Shown here one piece after another: positions 50,937 to 63,634 of a stretch of DNA of 64,000 nt. Location of the stretch: assembly GCF_041146395.1 (NCBI RefSeq), contig NC_091000.1, positions 15,080,501 to 15,144,500 of the forward strand. Reading direction: 5' to 3'. Both the position numbers and the translations under genes were made by a program. Below the pieces are notes generated by a model. It was not told the DNA's origin. It saw only the letters and a list, made by a program, of their open reading frames with translations, and did no database searches. The first letter of the stretch is position 1. Every line of letters starts with the position of its first letter. This DNA is from Eulemur rufifrons (Eukaryota; Chordata; Mammalia; Primates; Lemuridae).

Positions 50937-50944
50937 TGTTAAAA

Positions 50945-52669
50945 GATAAATTTAGGTACTTTAAAATTTTAAAAGTTATTTGAGCAAACAGCTACACGTG
51001 AATCAGGCAGCTCCAGACTGTAAGCAATTGGGCTCCCCCACGTTGGGGAAGAATTAAGGGGAAAATTTTATAAGATGTTTGCAGAAGCAAGGCAAAGAAA
51101 ATATATCCTTGGTTAAAGTGGAGAGTTCCTAGTTAGAGGCTAGGTAAGCTTAATTTTTGTTTTACTATTTACATTGCGTTTCAATTCCTTTTGCTTACAT
51201 AGGAACCCAGGACACTGGAGCCAGCTCAACATACAGAGGAATACAACACAAATCTCCTGACACTATTCACATTTGATCTTCCCCACATTTTTCCTGTGTG
51301 TGCGTATGTGTGTTTATATATATACCATAGCTGTTCTGAAATTCCATGATTTGGTTGCAAAATCCAATAAGAGGCAAATTACTTTAATAACAATAATGTT
51401 AAAGAACAAAAGACATTTTTTCGTTTCATTAGATCATTTTGTGCGTGGTCACACAATCATGTAACAAATGAAATAACAATACTCTCCATTTTCAATAATG
51501 CAATATATTCCACAATATGAAATCTGTAAGTCCTAACCTAGGGTTCATTAAAAATTCAAGTATTTGGTTCTACGATGGCCAATGTATCACCTTTTTACGT
51601 ATATATGGCTTTCATTTCAGCTTGCTATTAAAAATATATGAAGGTGACTTTTTGAGGAAAATCTATTTTTGAATTCAGGGATTCTACTGAACTCTTGGTT
51701 TTGACGTCCATTAATGACAAATTGATGTTCTGGGTCTCAGAGATCGTCTTCCCTTTATCTTTCATATCTCATTCATGCACTGAACTATCTGTCTCTCAAG
51801 TGCAAGCCTACCTAATAGCAGGTGCTTACTGCTGACTACCACAGCTGTCTTCATCTTATTGAAATGTGTGTGTTAGGTTGATTTGTTGGTATATTTACCT
51901 TAGGATGTTTATTAGTCTAATATTTTAATTTTAAATAGCTTGTGATATAAATAAATGTTTTGGTTAATATTTTTGTTAAAGTAGGCAATACTTTTGAAAA
52001 GTAAATAATCCTTTTGTAAGATAAATTATCCTTTCCAAATAGTGAATCTTTATTTGATTGTACTTTTGTGTTTGTTCATAAAACTTTTTTAAAAAATCAG
52101 GGGAAATGGATGCACCATTTAGATTTTCGTATTATGCATTTATATTTTCAAGTCACATATGTACTCTAGGTTGAGCTCATTTGTTTATACCAACACTGAA
52201 TGAAAGGAAAAAAACCATTTGTTTTATCATAAAATGGAAACAAAATATCATACATGTTGCTTTGTGTTTCCTGTACAAGTTTTAGTTCAGTCTCATTGCA
52301 AGTTATGAATATTACCTAGGTTTTGTTTTGTTTAACAAAGCGTTTTTCCAAGATAAAGCCAAGTGCAGAGCCTAATACCTGTTTCATGAGGTAAGGAGGA
52401 TAAGTACATGTTTGTACCATGGGAGTGTTTATTGATCAAGGAAATGCAGTTTTAAGAGAAATATTCAATGTGTTGAGAACACAAAATGTGCAACAAAGTG
52501 GTTTGGAAATTTCAGATTGGTCCTCCTGTATTTATGGTATACAAACTTCCACTTAGTTTAAAACTTACAAATGCAGAAAAATGCACAAGCACTTGCTGAA
52601 CATTGATATAAATGTGATATTAATTTTGATTTTGAAAAAGAACAAATAATATAAACTCTTGCCTTAGCC
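50945..52669. other. unassigned DNA
   Basis: About 50990-51260 ('cagctccagactgtaagcaattgggctcc', '...gtggagagttcctagttagagg') looks like diverged LTR or ERV-internal sequence that I cannot name. 51270-52669 is AT-rich with no recognised gene or repeat. Confidence 0.35.
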
Positions 52670-52699
52670 TTACTTAGAGGAGAAAAAGTAATATCTTCT

Positions 52700-53515
<816 letters not shown>

Positions 53516-53621
53516 GCTGATGAACCAAAATGAATCTTTAGTGTTTTCTTTTCCACTACAAATAAGCCTAAAGGATGAACTTTAGCAATTTGAAAACCTA
53601 CTTCAGTATTTGTGCTATGAG

Positions 53622-53925
53622 CTGAATGCTTGTGTCCCTCCCTCAAAATTCATATGGTGAAGCCCTAACCCCTGGTATGTCTGTGTTTGGAGATGGCGCC
53701 CTGATCTGACAGGACAAGTCTCTCCCTGTGGGCACACACAAAGCAAGAACTATGGCAGGACACAGACGGAAGGCAGCTGCAAGCCAGAGAGCGTTCTCAC
53801 CAGAAACTGAACTGGCCAGCACCTTGGACTTCCAGTCTCCAGAACTGTAATAAACTTTTACTATTTAAGCCACCCTGTCTGTGATATTTTGTTATGGCAG
53901 CTTGAGCAGTCTAACACAACTTGAG
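53622..53925 (+). mobile_element. MaLR-type LTR (MLT1/MST-like)
   Basis: 'tgctatgagctgaatgcttgtgtccctccctcaaaattcatatggtgaagccctaacccc', '...tctccagaactgtaataaac', '...tatttaagccaccctgtctgtgatattttgttatggcagcttgagcagtctaacaca': a near-complete LTR with a clear family match. No genes. Confidence 0.92.
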
Positions 53926-54162
53926 ATCTAAATTTGTTTTCTCTCTCTAAATTCATGTATAGCTCTTAGAGGACACACTAAGTATACATAATCGCACAAA
54001 ATTCTTTAAATGCTATTTTATTTTTAAAGGATTCAAGAATTTATATTGCTATCTTATAAGATACTTAGTCTTCGGTGGGTAAAAAAAATTTTCAATTTCT
54101 TGATAAAACAGGTCAGTCACATTGCAATTTTTATACCCAAGGGTATAAAATAACTATATTCT

Positions 54163-54499
<337 letters not shown>

Positions 54500-54510
54500 A
54501 ACTGTATTCT

Positions 54511-55159
54511 ATGTTATTTTTAGCATATATGCAATGACTAAATGACTATTAATCTTGTAAAAGAATGGTGATCTCTTATGAAAAACATTTCTTCAAGATT
54601 GAGAAAAAGTGAAGAAACATATTGAAGGAGATTGAAGTGGAGCAAAACTACTAATTCATGAAACTTTAGGCTATTCACTTGCTCTGGGCCCTACATACAT
54701 ATAGATATTGTCACTTCAAGGATAGGGAAAAAATTGTAAAATTCACGAGAGAGAAGACTTTTGACAAAGAGAAATCAGTATGTTATTTTTTTTTCTTTGC
54801 TATTTGGAAGAGATGATGATGCCTTAGGCTAGTATTCTTTTCTTTTATCTTTTGTTGTTATTTATTAAACAATATTTATAATAAACCTAACATCAAAATA
54901 TCAATAAACCTATTGTCATAAGTTAAAAGCATGGCTCTATGCACATATAAATGGGTATGTGTCAAAAGTTTAACTCAGTGAGAGAATTAGATGGTTAAGC
55001 TAGTTCTGAAAGCATTCGAGAAACCTGGTATTTCTAGGCATTTAGAAAAACAAGAAATATTAGCATAGGATTGGTAGAACAGATTTTTTAAAAAAAATCT
55101 AGTTACTGTCTTACAAAGCAATGAATCATAATCTTTGGATTATCTTTTTTGCTAGACAG
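54511..55159. other. unassigned AT-rich DNA
   Basis: No feature recognised. Confidence 0.3.
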
Positions 55160-55770
55160 ATATCATTTACCTCTGTAGGGAGAGGAGAATATTTCCTTAC
55201 TCACCCTGGGTTCATAGCTGAGGCCCCTACACAGAAGGCAGGTTAACCAGAGGAAAGCACACAAATGTATTTAATGTGAGTTTTACGTGACACGGGAGCC
55301 TTCGGACACAAAGACCCAAAGAAACTGGAAAACCTGTGTAGTTTATGCTAGGTTTCATGAGGATTGGGTAATCACGGAGGAGTATAATTGGACAAAGGAA
55401 ACATGATCTGAGGGTAACATACTTGGGGAACTTAGCAAGCCCTGTTTGTTCAGATTCCTCTGTGTCCCTGTGTCCTCAGAGATAAGGACATTCCTTTTCT
55501 TCAGTAGAGGGAGGGCACCTCTCACGTGACCGGCTTCAGGGAGCAGGTGGGGGAAGATCAGAGAGACCTTCCTGCTCCCGATGTTTCCTCAAGCGCCCAG
55601 GTGCCACACTCCGCGGTAGTGTGTCCTGAGCCCCCTCAGGTGTCCTTAGAATTTACAGCTACATCTTATCAGCAACTCTTGTTCAGTCTTCAGCCTGCCC
55701 ACCAGGACCTAAGCCTGTGCACAGTCTTCTCTACGTGCTTTTGAAAGTTCCCAATCCAGTAACCAGCCTA
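55160..55770 (-). mobile_element. LTR-like repeat, family X, copy 3
   Basis: 'ggcaggttaaccagaggaaagcacacaaatgtatttaatgtgag', 'gggagccttcggacacaaagacccaaag', 'ggaacttagcaagccctgtttgttcagattcc', '...gtgtcctgagcc'. It is the least disrupted of the three copies and could serve as the search query for naming the family. Confidence 0.7.
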
Positions 55771-56415
55771 AAACAAAACAAAACAAAGCAACAAAAGGAC
55801 ACATTTGAATAGTAAAATTTTTAAAGACATGATATTTATTGATAACACTGAGCTATCTTACACAGTAGATTGAACAGTGTTGATGATGTCCCATCATAAC
55901 ATAATGAAGATTACTTAATGTGAGGAGAAAAAACGAATACGCTTAATCTTTTTCACCTGAACAGAAAGTCTCTTGGTGAACTTCCTTTGCTTCCCAGGGG
56001 TGCCTGCTCCCCAGGGGCTGCCCGCCTTCCCCACCCCCACCCTGCTTCTGGCTGCCTTTCTTTGAAAGGAAGGCTGCGGAAAAATAAAATCAGATTTTAA
56101 TCCTCTACTGAGGCCATTCCAATTCATCCTCTTTTTTTGTTTGTTTTAAGTTAAAAATAAAGGTAAAAATACTTGATAAATCTTCATTGTACATGCGTTA
56201 GTTTTTAATTTAAAAAAATCAATTCCTATTTTAAAATGTTACTCCAGAGGTAAAATAGGTAGTAAATTAGAAATATTAGTAAGTGTAAAGGTTGGCAAAC
56301 ACTTTGTTGGCTGTGGTTTAAGGAAATAGGAGCCTTTTGATAAATAGGTTGAAAAACATGCTAAAATAAAAAAAGTTGTAGGCTTTCCTCCACAAGCCCA
56401 GTTGCGGTGGTTTTC
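55771..56415. other. unassigned DNA
   Basis: A C-rich patch at about 56000-56045. No gene recognised. Confidence 0.3.
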
Positions 56416-56419
56416 TCTA

Positions 56420-56615
56420 AATTAGTGGTTTCTCAAGTGTGCTCTTCTGTTCAGCACTAACTGAAAAATCTTGGGTGGTGATAAAAAACTGTAGGGTCTT
56501 AGGCTCAGCCCAGGATGGATTGAATTAGAATGTCCAGAGTTATCTGCAGTTGTTGGCAATTTGCAGGCTTGATGAGCTCCCCAGCTGGTACTCGTGGACC
56601 TTCAAGTTCAGAACT
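56420..56615. repeat. MER5A-type hAT MITE
   Basis: 'attagtggtttctcaagtgtgctc', '...gggtcttaggctcagcccaggatggattgaattag', '...gtactcgtggaccttcaagttcagaac': full-length but diverged. Confidence 0.6.
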
Positions 56616-56779
56616 ATTGTCCCAAAGAGATGATCACACACGTGAAAAGTTAATCTTTGGAGCATTGTTTAAAGCAGTGCAAAATTTGATACCATCTACC
56701 TGTTCAACAAAATGGCATAAATTTTAACACCACTTACAAAATATTCTTATTAAAATGTTTATGGTGAATCTACTGCTAA

Positions 56780-57080
56780 GGAAACAAATTAGACAAATGC
56801 AAATTTGGGGCATATTCTGCAAGGCAATGTCCTCAATTCTTTGAATAATGGCATGCCCTGAGGAAAAAAAAAGACATAGTAATGTAAATTATTCTGCAAA
56901 GAAATGCAAATTGTGTCCAGTGGAATGCAATTGATTACTGGCCTGTGGATCAATTCTGCCAGTTTTTACATCTATTTGTAAATTCATCACAACATTTGTT
57001 ATTTGACAAATCCATCATACTTTGAATTCTCCATTGAACTGCTTGTAATATCTTACAATTTATGGTTCCTTCATAGATTA
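56780..57080. other. candidate conserved non-coding element with two octamer motifs
   Basis: 300 bp free of recognisable repeats with two perfect ATGCAAAT octamers, at 56797-56804 and 56904-56911, plus aatgcaattgattac near 56927. Octamers are POU-factor sites (OCT4, OCT1). No coding frame. Confidence 0.3.
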
Positions 57081-57575
57081 ATAAATTGAATAAATAAAAT
57101 CTAATCCCAGACTACTTTTGTATTTGTATTAGAGTCCTGATTATATTCTCTTTTAAGGTTTATCTTTTGACATATTTCTTAGAATAAGCGTATTTAGTTT
57201 TACAAAACTAATACCATTATTTTTAAACAGAATGTTGCACAGAAAATTGAAATACTTAAAATTTGCTTAGAGATCCCTTTCTTTTTTTTCTAAGTAAGTT
57301 TTCACTGTGAAATATATAAACAAACAAGCACATATATGTGTAAGGTTAGGAAATAAAATTAGGTTATAAAATAACTTAGATTAAAAATATATAAGATATA
57401 AAATAAAAACTATAAAACCAGGACTTCTACATTACCTATCTAGGGCTGCTATAACAAAGCTCAAAGCCAGAGTCCCTTAAGCAGAAAACATATTGATAAG
57501 TAGATTCTTACCCTTGAAGGCAAAAACTAGCTTAATTTTTTTGGAATCCTTATTGCCTAGCACAGTGACAACCTG
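57081..57575. other. unassigned AT-rich DNA
   Basis: 57430-57490 ('ctatctagggctgctataacaaag') is a scrap resembling the antisense start of an MLT1 LTR. Confidence 0.4.
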
Positions 57576-57579
57576 TGTT

Positions 57580-58110
57580 ATGAGGAGTTTATGAATTATC
57601 TATTACTGCATAATAAATTACACCAAACTTATTGGCTTAAGATAATAAAAATCATTTATTATCTGAGTTTCTGCTGGTCAGGAATTCTGGCAGGGCACTA
57701 TGTCGGTGGCTTGTCTTTGCTTGGCAACATCTGGGGTCTCAGATGGAAGACTCAAAGCCTGGAATGCTGGAGTCCACAGGATGCTCGACTGAGGCTGGAG
57801 GATCCGCTTCTGCGTCGGCTCACTCACATGGCTGGCCAGTTGGTGATGGAAAGCTGGTTCTTCACATGCCGACCTCTCTGCAGGGCTGACTGTCCCCATG
57901 ACAAGGTGGCTGGCCTCCCCGAGCCATTCAAGAAAGACGGCAGAGCGGACGCTCTCTGTTCTATGACCTACCCTCAGAAACCAGACAGCATCACTGCCAC
58001 TATATTCACTAGAGATGAGTCACTAAACCCAGCCCACATTCAAGCCAAGGGGAATTAGGCTCTGCTTTTTGAAGGGAGGGGTGTCAAAGAATTTAAGGAC
58101 ATGCTTTAAA
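57580..58110 (-). mobile_element. MaLR/ERVL-type LTR, minus strand
   Basis: 'gaattatctattactgcataataaattacaccaaacttattggcttaag', 'ggtcaggaattctggcagggcac', '...ctcactcacatggctggccagttgg' resemble an antisense ERVL-type LTR. The 155-codon frame at 57591-58058 lies inside it and is not regarded as a gene. Confidence 0.6.
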
Positions 58111-58690
58111 ATCATTACAAGGAAACTGAGCAAATAGTTAAGTCTACTAACAAACTGAACTGGGATAGTAGACGCGGAAAGAAACAGAAGCTAGCCTTCA
58201 GTTCCATAAAGGGCATCACTCTTCAATTTATGTAACCAACTCCTGCTTGTTAATACATTGATGTTTTATCAGCCCAGTCTTGTAAAATAACTGTCATTGA
58301 AATTTTTATAAAGGTTTTTTGAAAGGTTTAGAATCAGACAATGACATGATGAAAGTGAAATTTTAGAAACATGAATTTGGTAAGAATGAATTGGGCTGGG
58401 GAGAGGCTGGGGATCAAACAGCCAGTTGCAAGGCTTTTATAATAGTTCAAATGGGCGTTGTTTAGGTAAGAATTAATTTGACTTAGTGATTAAGTCATGT
58501 TAAAAACTGTAATATGTTTAAAATTTGAGGTTTGATGCTGAAGACTGGACTAGATAGTATCGTCCTTATTCTTTATGTTTGCTGAAAAAAAAATTTTAAA
58601 TGTATTACTCAAACTAGTTTAAAATTCTTTAGTGTAAGTTGATCATCTTAAGGACTGAGTGACTATAGATTACTGAAGAAAAATTTAGTG
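58111..58690. other. unassigned DNA
   Basis: No feature recognised. Confidence 0.3.
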
Positions 58691-58693
58691 GGG

Positions 58694-58885
58694 TTTTTTT
58701 TTTTTTTTTTTGACAGGATCTTGCTCTGGAGTGCAGTGGTGCCATCACAGCTCGCTGCAGCCTCGAACTTCTGGGTTCAATGGTCCTCCCGCGTCAGCCC
58801 CCTGAGTAGCCGGCAGTAAGACACCAACCACCAAGTCTGGCTTGACTTCTTTTTATTTTATTTTATTTTATTTCTTTTCTTTTTT
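58694..58885 (-). mobile_element. free Alu monomer, minus strand, plus (TTTTA)n
   Basis: Poly-T, then 'gacaggatcttgctctggagtgcagtgg...cctcccgcgtcagccccctgagtagcc...aagtctggc': one arm, followed by a (ttta/tttta)n run at about 58851-58878. Confidence 0.8.
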
Positions 58886-59571
58886 GTCAGGATACATAAA
58901 AAATAAAAAGATGAAATCAAGTACCCATTTTTAACTGAGAGATTTCTGTTTATATTTGTAAGTAAGGAAAAAGAAAGCTTTTTCTTTTGGAGGGAAAGTT
59001 TAATGTTTGTTTTTTAGTCAGAGTGAAAATGCTCATATAAAAATGACAATATCAAAACACTTACATCAAAATGTCAAGTCCCTGCGGCAGGAGACTAGAG
59101 TAGGAAATACTGAGAGAGGATTACTCTCACTCTTGCTGAAGTAAAAGCAAAGGCAACAAGAAAGTCTGAAAAGATCTTGTTCCTTTAAAGAAAATCTCAA
59201 ATAAATATGAAAGAGGTCCTTGGTAACCATCTTGCATTTACAAATCACTATTCATATATATTCATATAATTAGTAGAATTATTATATATGATAATTCTAC
59301 TAACTAATTACTAGTAGAATGCATGATTTGAATTTTTGAATACAAAGTCCAAAGATAATTCTGCATACCACATCATAATAGAGGCCGTCTGGTTAAGGAT
59401 AAGTGTAGCAAAAGTGCATTGGAAAGAGGTGGTTTACAAATATTGTTAATAAGTATAGATAGTAAAGAATTGTTTCAGCCAAAGCTAATAAATCAAAACA
59501 TGATTCTAAATATGGCAATGGACTGGGGAAATTAGAATTTGGTGGGCTGAAGTTCTTAAACCATCTCCTAT
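58886..59571. other. unassigned DNA with a perfect hairpin
   Basis: A 13-bp perfect inverted repeat, ttagtagaattat (59270-59282) / ataattctactaa (59291-59303), with an 8-nt loop. Otherwise nothing recognised. Confidence 0.5.
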
Positions 59572-59920
59572 GGTCTGAATATTGGTGTTCCCTAAAAATT
59601 TATAAGTTAGAACTTATTAATAATAGTATTAAGAGGACTTTGGAAAGTGATTAAATCATGAGGGCTCCACCCTAAGGGATGCGACTAGTGTCCTTATAAA
59701 AAAGGTTGAAAGCAGCTGTCTTACACCTCCCACCATGTGGGGACACAGCAAGAGGAACCACCTCTGAAGCATAGAGCAGCCCTCCCCAGGCATCAAATCT
59801 GCTGACACCTTGATCTTGGACTTCCCAGCCCACAAAACAGTGAGAATACAATTTGTATTGTTTATAAATTACTCGGTCTACGATATTTTGTTATAGCAGC
59901 CTCAACAGACCAAGCCACCA
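59572..59920 (+). mobile_element. MaLR-type LTR (MST/MLT1-like)
   Basis: 'ctatggtctgaatattggtgttccctaaaaatttataag', '...gggatgcgactagtgtccttataaa', '...cacaaaacagtgagaatac', '...gatattttgttatagcagcctcaacagacc': clear LTR order on the plus strand. Confidence 0.9.
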
Positions 59921-60480
59921 TCCTTTTAAGAATTACTGCAATGCAGGGTACATTATTTGGTATTGCCTAGGTTCTTACTAGTTAGAGCTTTCCTTACTGC
60001 CATCATTGGCTACTGCTGCTCTCCGCTCCAGCCCCACACCCTTTTCCCTTGATGTTCTAACCTTTGCTTCTCCATCCAGTGTTGATGTAAGAGGAGGCTG
60101 GATGAAATTAGCTTGAAGTACAAAATGCCTCAAACAATATAGCCCATGGTCAATGTTTGGATGGGGATACTTCACTGGGAATGAATATTTAGGACGCATT
60201 ATTGGGAAAAAATCTGTCATGAAATCAAGGAATAGAGACTTATTTTATCTATCTCAGGTAGTAAATAAGGATCTTCTCTTTCCCTTGATTAATTTCCTAT
60301 TTTTTTCTCTAAGACTCAAAATTTCCTCTGTGACTTCATGTGTACTGAATTGGTTCACTTATCTTAGACTTCTTCTCTACTCCAGTAATTTATGTCAAGT
60401 TCTGTACTGGATATCAGTTCATGACACATGTGTATTTAAGGATAGGTATATACACTTCCATTGCAAAGCAACCTGCTAAG
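59921..60480. other. unassigned DNA
   Basis: A 108-codon frame (60153-60479) has no domain and is probably chance. Confidence 0.3.
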
Positions 60481-60483
60481 AAA

Positions 60484-60620
60484 CCTGGATTCTCGTTCTG
60501 TGTGCCAAGTATTTGCTGAATGATCATAAACAAGCCACCTAACTTCTGTGACCCCTAGATCTTTCATTTGTGAAATAAAGGAATTTGACTAAAGTGCTCC
60601 TTAAAATCCATTGTCATTCT
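60484..60620 (+). repeat. MIR SINE remnant
   Basis: 'cctggattctcgttctgtgtgcc', '...acaagccacctaacttctgtgacccctagatctttcatttgtgaaataaagg' follows MIR order. Confidence 0.65.
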
Positions 60621-61654
60621 AAAATCCTACAAGTTCTTAGAAACTTTTAACTTTGGAGGGAGTCAGCGTTTTATATAATAACATTTTCTTATATTTCTCC
60701 TGGGCCAATAGTCATGAGCGGTTAGAGGTTTCCTTATTACCATCACCATAAGAATTTAATAAACTATGGAGATATAGTAGCTATGTGGTTAGCAACTACT
60801 CAAAACAGAACTGAAGTTGTACACATTAGTAGATTTTCTGCAGGATCTTGGAAAACCTCTGTATAAATAACATATCACCTAAAGCAACTAGGAAAATATT
60901 CCAGTTCATAACATTCTTTGTTAATCTAAAAGCTAATGAAAATTGCCAAACCCTGTGATTATATTAATAAAACACATGAAACCTGAGTGTATGTAAATCT
61001 GCTATTCAGAGACCACCTTCATTGCGGTGATATTTTTGGATAGGTTCTGTCTTGAGAATATAAAAATATATTTTTAAAGTTTTACTGAATTGCTAAAAGA
61101 ACGTGCTAATGAATACCAACAAATTACCTTTTTATTTTGCTGATTTTTAATTTTTATGATAGAAAATTTCTAGACTTTAGCAGTTTTTTTTCTTAACCAT
61201 GGTTGTATTATTTGGCATGATTCATACATTGAAGTAGTATCAATTTTAAAATTCTGCCAGGCATAAAAAGGCATTCCGCTCTCTAGCTAAATTTACCTGG
61301 CCACTGACTGTATAGCTTACGAGGTTTAATCTTATCATTTTTGGCTGAGAGGCAGAGGTTCACCCATATACAGGATTTTAGCTATGCTTATTTTTTTCCT
61401 AAACAGAGCCAACTGTTAATTAATTTTTAAGGAATAGGTACTATTTGCATGAACACAATACAAAATTAGAAAGATGGTTTACAATGAAAGGCGAATCTCC
61501 CTCTCATACCAATCCCCCAGCTACCCAGGCTCCACTGACTCACAGAACTTTGGTAAATTGAGATCAGTTTACAATTCTTTACTGTTTTATGACCTCTGGG
61601 AAAGTTGTAATAACAAGAAAATGTGGTAGCATTTTCAACCCTGACCTGTTGTAT
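60621..61654. other. unassigned AT-rich DNA
   Basis: No repeat or gene recognised over about 1 kb. Confidence 0.35.
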
Positions 61655-63634
61655 TGGAGCTCCTTTGTATGCTATTTTATTTTTTTTCTTTTTCTCTGCT
61701 TTCCTTAGGACCTTTTCTTTATCCATGACCTTTGGGAGCTTGAGTATTAAATGCTTTGAGGCAGCCTTGTTTGGGTTAAATCTGTCAGTGTTCTATGACC
61801 TTCTTGTACCTAAATATTGATAGCTTTCTCTGGGTTTGGGAACTTCTCTGTTATTATTTCTTTGAACAAATTTTCTACCTCAGTCTCTCTCTCTACCTCC
61901 TCTATAAGGCCAATAACTCTTAGATTTGCTCTTTTGAGGCCATTTTCTAGATCTTGTAGGCATGCTTCATTCTTATTTTCTATGTATTTTCAAATAGCTT
62001 GTCTTCAAGCTCACCAGCTCTCTCTTCTGCTTGATCAGTTCTGCTGTTGAGAGATTCTGATATATTTCTCCGTTTGTCAATTGACTTCTTAAGCTCTAGA
62101 ATTTCTGCTTGATTTTTTAAAATTATTTCAGTCTCTCTGTTAAATTTCTCTGATAAGCTTCTGAATTCCTTCTCTGTGTTGTCTTGAAGTTCATTAAGCG
62201 TCTTCAAGACAGTTATTTTGAATTCTTCGAATGGTCACCTATCTCCATTACTCTAGGATTGATCACTGATATCTTAGTTCATTTGGTGAGGTCATGTTTT
62301 CCTGGATGTTCCTGATGCTTGTGAATGTTCGTCTATGTCTCGGCATTGAAGAGTTAGGTATTTATTTTAATCTTCACACTTTGGACTTGTTTGAACCCCG
62401 TCCTTCTTGAGAAGGTTTTCTAGATACTCAAAGGGAATTGATTATTGTGATCTAAGTCTCTGGTCACTATATCAGCACTGATAATGCCCCAAGCCCAGTA
62501 ATGCTGTGACTCTTGCAGACTCCTGGTGGTACTATCTTGGCGGACTTGGGTAAGACACAGGAGAATTCCCTGGATTACCAAAGTCTTTCACTCTCTTCCC
62601 TCACTTTCTGTGCTGGGCTTCTGGAGTTGGAGGAGGAGTGATGTGCACACTCCCTCATGGCCACCAGCACCAGGTCACAGCTGAAGCCAGCCCAGTGTCA
62701 GCCAAAGCCCCTGGGGACTGTTGCCTGGCTACCTCTGATGTTTGTTCGAAGCCCAGTGGTTCTTTACTCAGCAGATGGTGAATCTGCCAGGACTGGGTCT
62801 TTCCCTTCAAGGCAGCATGTCTTCTTCTGGCCCAGAGTGGATCCAGATATGCCATCCAGGAACTAAGGCCTGGACTCAGGGGCCTCAAGAGTCTGCTTGG
62901 TACTTTATTTTACTGTGGCTGAGCTGGTACCCAAGTTGCAAAACAAAGTCCTCTGAGCTCCTCCTTTTCCTTTCCCCAAGTGGAAGAAGTCTCTCCCTGA
63001 GCTGCACTGCCTGGAACTGGGGGAGGAGTGACCCAGGCACTGGCTTGGCTGCAGCTGCCGGTGTCTCATTGGGTCAAGTGCACCCCAAGTCCACTGGCTC
63101 TGATAGAGTACAGTCGCAAAAATTGCCCAAGGACTGCAGCCTTTGTGGGCCCGACTGGTTTACAAATTTAGTTCAGGCCCCAGGCTGCTTTTTGGCAGAC
63201 GACAGCGGGGCTCGCTGGAACTCAGGTTTCCAAGCAGACAATTTCGCTCTGGCCGGCTGATCTAAATGCTCCCTCCATGGGCACCTGCAGAATTCTGCCT
63301 TGTGCTGTGTTCCCCTGTGCCAGGGTGGCTCTAGTTCCAATGCAAAGTCCCACAAGCACTTCACTCTCCCTCCCTCTGCCGCACAGGTTCTCTCTTCACT
63401 AGGTGAGCTGCTGCGACTGCTGGGGGACGGTGGAGGGGTGGCGTGGGCAATGCAATACCATCTTTTCTGCCCACTTCTGTGCCTCTTTCCTTGATATAAC
63501 CTTAAAACAAGGTAGTATGATTTTTGGTTCTTCTGAAGGTGCTTGCTTGCAAGGATAGTTGTTGAGTTAGGGGTTCGTGCAGAGGGACGATCACTGGAGG
63601 TTTCTATTCGGCCATATTGCTGTGCTCCCTCTGC
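61655..63634 (-). mobile_element. L1 LINE with intact-looking 5' end but no ORF2 or 3' end, minus strand
   Basis: Read on the minus strand, it starts at the L1 5' UTR edge (plus-strand ...'ggccatattgctgtgctccctc'), runs through a GC-richer 5' UTR (about 62280-63634), then the ORF1 coiled-coil region (minus frame at 61980-62207, e.g. LNELQDNTEKEF and ILELKKSIDK) and the ORF1 C-terminal part (DKEKVLRKAE, 61640-61726). The sequence stops matching near 61655. ORF1 is broken by frame changes, ORF2 and the 3' UTR are absent. Plus-strand frames at 62657-63494 are antisense shadows. Confidence 0.85.

Noticed and set aside
57591..58058. 155-codon plus-strand frame
   Set aside because: It lies within an antisense LTR of ERVL/MaLR type. 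No retroviral protein signature.
62657..63494. Plus-strand frames of up to 172 codons near the window end
   Set aside because: They are antisense to the GC-rich L1 5' UTR.
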